From an uncultured Eubacteriales bacterium (lineage in GTDB: Bacteria > Bacillota > Clostridia > Christensenellales > Aristaeellaceae): 9,965 bases of DNA. Location: the NCBI GenBank assembly GCA_900548125.1, contig URJN01000062.1:1-9965 (forward strand), given 5' to 3'. Below are positions 7,053 to 9,965 of the stretch, piece after piece. The translations under genes were made by a program, and so were the position numbers. How positions within the stretch are numbered: position 1 is the first letter of the stretch; each line of letters starts with the position of its first letter. Under the pieces are notes generated by a model. It saw only the letters and a program-made list of their open reading frames with translations. It made no database searches and had not been told where the DNA came from.

Positions 7053-8408
7053 TTAATTCTTCAAGCTCTGGAGCGGAGCGGGAATGCGTCCGCCTCGGGC
7101 AATAAATTCTTCCGCCGAATAGGGGCTGACACGCATGATGGGCGCGCGTCCGAACAGGCCGCCGAATTCCACCTCGTCGCCGACCTTTTTGCCCGGCGCG
7201 GGAATGATGCGTACAGCCGTCGTCTTGCTGTTGACCATGCCGATTGCCGCTTCATCCGCAATGATGGCGGCAATCGTCGAAGCGGGCGTATCCCCCGGCA
7301 CGGCAATCATATCCAGCCCCACCGAGCAGACACAGGTCATCGCTTCCAGCTTCTCAAGGCTCAGTGCGCCGCGCGCCGCCGCGTTGATCATGCCGATATC
7401 CTCGCTGACCGGAATGAACGCGCCGGACAGTCCGCCGACATGGCTGGACGCCATGACGCCGCCCTTCTTCACCGCGTCGTTGAGCAGTGCCAACGCCGCC
7501 GTCGTTCCGTGGCATCCGCAGACCTCAAGCCCCATTTCTTCCAGAATATGCGCAACAGAATCGCCCATCGCCGGAGTCGGCGCGAGAGACAAATCCACGA
7601 TGCCGAACGGCACGTTCAGCCTTGCGGAGGCTTCCTTGGCAATCAGCTGACCGACGCGCGTAATCTTGAACGCCGTCCGCTTAATCGTTTCGGCGACAAC
7701 GTCAAACGGCTGTCCCTTCGCTTCCTTTTCGAGCGCACGCTTGACGACGCCCGGGCCGGAAATGCCGACATTGATGCAGCAGTCGCCCTCGCCGGGGCCA
7801 TGGAACGCGCCCGCCATGAAGGGGTTATCCTCCACCGCGTTGGCGAACACAACCAGCTTCATGCAGCCGGAAGCGTCGCTGTCCGCCGTCGCCGCCGCGA
7901 TATCCTTGACAGCCTGTCCGCAAAGGCGCACGGCATCCATGTCAATGCCCGCGCGCGTAGACGCCACATTGACCGACGAGCAGACGCGCTCCGTCGTGGA
8001 AAGTGCTTCCGGAAGCGACGCGATGAGTGCCCGATCCGACGCGGTCATGCCCTTCTGCACCAATGCCGTGTAGCCGCCGATGTAGTTGACGCCCGTTTCC
8101 TTCGCGGCGGCATCCATCGCGCGCGCCACGACAATCGGGTCGCCGCATGCAGCGGCAACCAGGCTTGCCGGCGTCACAGAGATGCGCTTGTTGACGATTG
8201 GAATACCAAATTCGCGCTCCAGTGTTTCTCCGGTTTTGACCAAATCCTTTGCCTGTGTGGTGATGCGGTCATATACGTTCTGATAAAGCTGCTTTTTATC
8301 GGGATGCGCACAGGAATATAGGGAAATGCCCATCGTAATAGTACGGATATCGAGCTTTTCCTCGGTAATCATGCGCACTGTCTGCAAAATTTCCGACGTG
8401 TTCATCAT
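7053..8408 (-). CDS. UPF0210 (DUF711, 'PFL family') protein
   Basis: The protein is 451 aa from the ATG at 8408, where GGAGG lies seven bases upstream. The adjacent ATG at 8405 is equally possible, and the frame open to 8453 overlaps the ACT gene. Family hallmarks are near the N-terminus (M-I-x-x-E-K-L-D-I-R-T-I-T-M-G-I-S-L), in the middle (F-H-G-P-G-E-G-D and N-V-G-I-S-G-P-G-V-V) and at the end (R-G-G-R-I-P-A-P-L-Q-S-L-K-N). UPF0210 proteins have a fold related to pyruvate formate-lyase and ribonucleotide reductase but no known reaction. The C-terminal R-V-S-P-Y (about 426-430) resembles a glycyl-radical motif but has Pro in place of the essential Gly, so radical chemistry of that kind is not expected. 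It is paired with the UPF0237 ACT protein 13 bases upstream, a conserved arrangement in Firmicutes and other bacteria. Confidence 0.95.
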   Translation of the reverse strand: MMNTSEILQTVRMITEEKLDIRTITMGISLYSCAHPDKKQLYQNVYDRITTQAKDLVKTGETLEREFGIPIVNKRISVTPASLVAAACGDPIVVARAMDAAAKETGVNYIGGYTALVQKGMTASDRALIASLPEALSTTERVCSSVNVASTRAGIDMDAVRLCGQAVKDIAAATADSDASGCMKLVVFANAVEDNPFMAGAFHGPGEGDCCINVGISGPGVVKRALEKEAKGQPFDVVAETIKRTAFKITRVGQLIAKEASARLNVPFGIVDLSLAPTPAMGDSVAHILEEMGLEVCGCHGTTAALALLNDAVKKGGVMASSHVGGLSGAFIPVSEDIGMINAAARGALSLEKLEAMTCVCSVGLDMIAVPGDTPASTIAAIIADEAAIGMVNSKTTAVRIIPAPGKKVGDEVEFGGLFGRAPIMRVSPYSAEEFIARGGRIPAPLQSLKN

Positions 8409-8421
8409 GCCGTTTCCTCCA

Positions 8422-8697
8422 TCAGATGCGATGCATCGCGTCGAAGATTTCACTGCGCTGGATGCGAATCTGAAGTCCCAACTCCTCGCCGAGCTTCGTC
8501 AAATCTCCATTAAGCGCGTCAAACCGGCTCAGAGACACGTCCACAATCATCATCATATTAAACATGCCGGAAAGAACCGTCTGCGAGATATCCAGAATAT
8601 TGGCTTCATGGTGTGCGAGCACCGCGCTCACCCGCGCAATAATGCCGATTGCATCATTTCCAACGACGGTAACGACCGCCTTATTCGTCTGATCCAT
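8422..8697 (-). CDS. ACT-domain protein, UPF0237 family
   Basis: The 91-aa protein is a single-protein ACT regulator (GcvR-like). It begins A-V-V-T-V-V-G-N-D-A-I-G-I-I-A-R-V-S, the usual ligand-site strand and helix, followed by N-I-L-D-I-S-Q-T and F-N-M-M-M-I-V-D. Family knowledge: ACT domains bind amino acids or other small molecules and pass the signal to partner proteins. The likely partner here is the UPF0210 protein encoded just downstream, but the ligand is unknown. The ATG at 8697 has AGGAGG seven bases upstream. It is the first gene of the long minus-strand train, behind a good promoter. Confidence 0.95.
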   Translation of the reverse strand: MDQTNKAVVTVVGNDAIGIIARVSAVLAHHEANILDISQTVLSGMFNMMMIVDVSLSRFDALNGDLTKLGEELGLQIRIQRSEIFDAMHRI

Positions 8698-8752
8698 GAG
8701 AGTTCCTCCTGTTCATCCTTGTTTCGCCCGCAAGGGGCAGAACACAGCTTCT

Positions 8753-8781
8753 ATTGTACCGCGGCGCGGACAAAAAAGCAA
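8753..8781 (-). promoter_or_regulatory. Sigma-A-like promoter of the ACT/UPF0210 operon
   Basis: On the minus strand, TTGCTT (8781-8776) is followed by a 17-base spacer and TACAAT (8758-8753), close to the consensus -35 and -10. Transcription would start near 8746 and leave a leader of about 50 bases before the ACT gene ATG at 8697. It is the only convincing promoter I saw for the gene train reaching down to 1074. Confidence 0.7.
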
Positions 8782-8791
8782 CTGCGCATGT

Positions 8792-9472
8792 TTATTCCAT
8801 CCATTTCAGGCAGACCTTCGCCACCTGCGCCGGACTGTCGCACAGGGCGTCCGCCCCCTCCAATTCCTCTCGGCTGCCCATGCCGTAGGTCACGCCGATG
8901 GCATAAGCGTCCGCTTTTCTCGCATTCAGAATGTCTGTTCCGCGGTCGCCGACGCAGATAACGCGCACAGCTCCCAGTTCCTTCTTCCACTGCAAAATAC
9001 GCTGCGCCTTGCTCACGCCGCTGACAAAACCGCTGTGCAGCGCGATACAGGATGCTATGCCAAACGCATCCATGCACGCTTCGCAGTAGCTCTGCGTTCC
9101 GTTGGTCAAAATCGCCAGTGTTGCATGCGGGCAGAGTGCATCCAGCATGCCTTCCGTGCCGGGAAACATGCGCCCAAGCGTATGCGTCAATTCGCCCTCG
9201 ACCCGCTCAATCAGCTCGTCATACTCTGCGCGCCGATCTGCGCCAATGCCCATCACGCGGCAGACCTCGTCTGCATCCGGCCCGTTAAAGCTGTCCGCCA
9301 GCTCATCGGATATCCTGCCGAAGCCCATCAGCTCAAAAACACGCTTATAGGTTTCCCGCCCCAGCTCGAGGCTGTCGGATATAGTTCCATCCAGATCAAA
9401 GACAATCAGCGTCGGCTGACGCCCCGCAATCACCTGCGGGCATTCGCCGCTGCGCATTATCGTGCATTCCAT
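8792..9472 (-). CDS. HAD superfamily hydrolase (Gph-like)
   Basis: This is a 226-aa soluble phosphatase of the HAD subfamily I with an alpha-helical cap. Motif I is D26-L-D28-G-T, motif II I-L-T123-N-G, motif III K155 (G-V-S-K-A-Q-R), and motif IV V-G-D175-R-G-T-D180. The substrate cannot be told from the sequence; phosphoglycolate phosphatase-like and 5'-nucleotidase-like enzymes share these motifs. The first 20 residues before T-L-I-V-F-D-L-D-G are not part of the domain, and a start at the internal Met6 (9457) is possible. The ATG at 9472 has GAGGGTG about eight bases upstream. No clear promoter was seen for it in the 156 bases to the right. The stop lies close to the promoter of the ACT operon, and I saw no strong terminator between them. 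Confidence 0.9.
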   Translation of the reverse strand: MECTIMRSGECPQVIAGRQPTLIVFDLDGTISDSLELGRETYKRVFELMGFGRISDELADSFNGPDADEVCRVMGIGADRRAEYDELIERVEGELTHTLGRMFPGTEGMLDALCPHATLAILTNGTQSYCEACMDAFGIASCIALHSGFVSGVSKAQRILQWKKELGAVRVICVGDRGTDILNARKADAYAIGVTYGMGSREELEGADALCDSPAQVAKVCLKWME

Positions 9473-9503
9473 TCAGAGAACACCCTCTCTCTATTGACCT
9501 TTT

Positions 9504-9556
9504 TGACGAAAACAATCGTAATCCTATGTTTTTCATCTGTTCGACGACTTTCGACA
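9504..9556. promoter_or_regulatory. Cluster of putative Spo0A boxes (0A boxes)
   Basis: The consensus TGNCGAA for Spo0A~P binding is matched exactly at 9504-9510 on the plus strand (TGACGAA) and at 9550-9556 on the minus strand (TGTCGAA). A six-of-seven match, CGTCGAA, lies at 9540-9546 on the minus strand. The two minus-strand sites are in tandem with three bases between them, a 10-bp period like that of known tandem Spo0A dimer sites. The pair ends 10 bases before the -35 of the small-gene promoter. Binding is inference. Confidence 0.5.
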
Positions 9557-9566
9557 ATCATTTCTG

Positions 9567-9595
9567 TTGTTTTACAACCCGCTATCTGTTATCAT
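9567..9595 (+). promoter_or_regulatory. Sigma-A-like promoter of the Spo0E-like gene
   Basis: TTGTTT (9567-9572), a 17-base spacer and TATCAT (9590-9595) form a good vegetative promoter. The start would be near 9602, giving a leader of about 27 bases to the ATG at 9629. A short inverted repeat, GTTGT-TTT-ACAAC (9566-9578), covers the -35. A weaker second candidate lies upstream: TTGACG (9503-9508), a 16-base spacer, and TATGTT (9525-9530), with its -35 inside a 0A-box match. Confidence 0.65.
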
Positions 9596-9628
9596 ACATG
9601 TACCCTTCAATCAGGAAAGGAGTTTGAT

Positions 9629-9826
9629 ATGCTTTACTCGCTCAGCAGCATTTCTTTCTATCGTCAACAGCTGGATCTGTTTGATACCGTTCACAGTTCG
9701 TCACTTCTCACCATGAGCCAGAATCTGGACAGAATGATTCTCCACGCTCAACGCATGCGCTATGCGCGCTTTGCCCGAACGAACATGCGCGGCATGCGTC
9801 GGCGCGTCAGCCGCGCGATTCTTTGA
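9629..9826 (+). CDS. Small Spo0E-like protein with basic C-terminal tail
   Basis: The 65-aa product begins at an ATG with AAAGGAG six bases upstream and a good promoter. The in-frame open region further left is antisense to the HAD gene and is not part of it. Residues about 8-40 fit the Spo0E-like pattern: two helices, an Arg-x-x-Leu segment (I-S-F-Y-R-Q-Q-L-D-L), then the signature S-Q-N-L-D-R-M-I. Spo0E family proteins dephosphorylate Spo0A~P or other response regulators, with the S-Q-x-L-D segment as the key motif. The loop between helices is about three residues shorter than usual. The tail (R-Y-A-R-F-A-R to R-R-R-V-S-R) is unusually basic for the family. Upstream 0A-box-like sites support a place in the Spo0A circuit. 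The assignment rests on a short motif; a different small helical protein is possible. The end overlaps the convergent gene by 20 bases. Confidence 0.65.
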   Translation: MLYSLSSISFYRQQLDLFDTVHSSSLLTMSQNLDRMILHAQRMRYARFARTNMRGMRRRVSRAIL

Positions 9827-9965
9827 TGACGCCCTTGCGGTATGCCGTAATCAGCCGCATCAGATCATCGATTCTGCATCTCAAATCCTCGCCCTCATCC
9901 GTATCGTCGATAAGCAGGCGGCGCGGCATCTGCTTCACCAGCGTCTGCACGGAGTGAATATCCTG
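9807..9965 (-). CDS. fbp: C-terminus of a class III fructose-1,6-bisphosphatase-like protein (open at right edge)
   Basis: Only the last 52 residues are inside the window. They contain R-R-L-L-I-D-D-T-D-E-G-E-D-L, then I-D-D-L-M-R-L-I-T-A-Y-R-K-G-V-I-K-E and a stop. I recall this D-T-D-x-G ... D-L-x-x-L-x-x-A-Y-R-x-G-x-I-K-E ending from Firmicute class III FBPases, which hydrolyse fructose 1,6-bisphosphate in gluconeogenesis. No catalytic residues are visible here, so the assignment depends on the tail alone. The stop lies inside the end of the convergent Spo0E-like gene, and no terminator is visible between them. Confidence 0.55.
   Translation of the reverse strand, partial: QDIHSVQTLVKQMPRRLLIDDTDEGEDLRCRIDDLMRLITAYRKGVIKESRG

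Noticed and set aside
5475..8321. A 948-codon plus-strand open frame
   Set aside because: It is antisense to pepF and the UPF0210 gene, both of which have full family motifs. The translation is rich in Arg, His, Ala and Val with no domain pattern, and it crosses gene boundaries. It is a by-product of GC-biased codon use.
8409..8453. Upstream extension of the UPF0210 protein
   Set aside because: It lies within the end of the ACT gene and is not family-like. GGAGG serves the ATG at 8408 or 8405.
8772..8791. Possible terminator after the HAD gene (six Ts on the minus strand)
   Set aside because: No stable stem precedes the T run, and the same bases form the -35 and spacer of the ACT operon promoter.
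8696..9628. The long N-terminal extension of the frame that ends at 9826
   Set aside because: It is antisense to the HAD gene. The strong ribosome binding site and promoter place the true start at 9629.
9473..9628. A promoter for the HAD gene on the minus strand
   Set aside because: Several TTG-starting -35 candidates were tried, but none has a -10 with at least four matches at 16-18 bases.

Overview
The window looks like chromosome from a spore-forming, fairly GC-rich member of the Clostridia (Firmicutes). The evidence is strong AGGAGG-type ribosome binding sites, sigma-A-like promoters, a UPF0237/UPF0210 (ACT plus 'PFL family') gene pair, PepF, and a small Spo0E-like protein preceded by Spo0A-box-like sites. 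Almost everything is encoded on the minus strand, and the genes read from right to left. No rRNA, tRNA, CRISPR array, insertion sequence or replication origin was seen.

Layout from the left. Positions 2-382 hold the plus-strand C-terminal end of a membrane protein of glycosyltransferase-39 type. It runs convergently into a minus-strand NlpC/P60 plus peptidoglycan-binding-domain gene (276-1025). The overlap is about 107 bp, and the recognisable parts of the two proteins meet near position 305, so this may be a recombination or assembly junction. From about 8781 down to 1074 there is a tightly packed minus-strand gene train, probably one operon with a recognisable promoter at 8753-8781. Its order is ACT-domain protein (UPF0237), UPF0210/DUF711 protein, oligoendopeptidase F, an acidic 113-aa unknown, a two-TM protein with a PH-like domain, a fused HAD phosphatase-thymidylate kinase, the tRNA 2-thiouridylase MnmA, and a DUF5662 protein. 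A 19-bp hairpin followed by a T tract (1029-1071) lies between DUF5662 and the NlpC/P60 gene. It contains the whole ribosome binding site of the NlpC/P60 gene.

The right end holds a separate minus-strand HAD hydrolase (8792-9472), then a 156-bp divergent intergenic region. Beyond it is a small plus-strand gene (9629-9826) whose 65-aa product carries the S-Q-x-L-D signature of Spo0E-like aspartyl-phosphate phosphatases. The last feature is the minus-strand C-terminus of what resembles class III fructose-1,6-bisphosphatase (9807-9965), overlapping the small gene's end.

Two things stand out. The first is the in-frame fusion of a HAD phosphatase to thymidylate kinase. The second is a probable Spo0A regulatory loop. 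The intergenic region before the Spo0E-like gene has two exact matches to the 0A-box consensus TGNCGAA and one six-of-seven match. Two of the sites are in tandem at a 10-bp period, just upstream of a good sigma-A promoter. Most other genes are ordinary housekeeping or conserved hypothetical genes.
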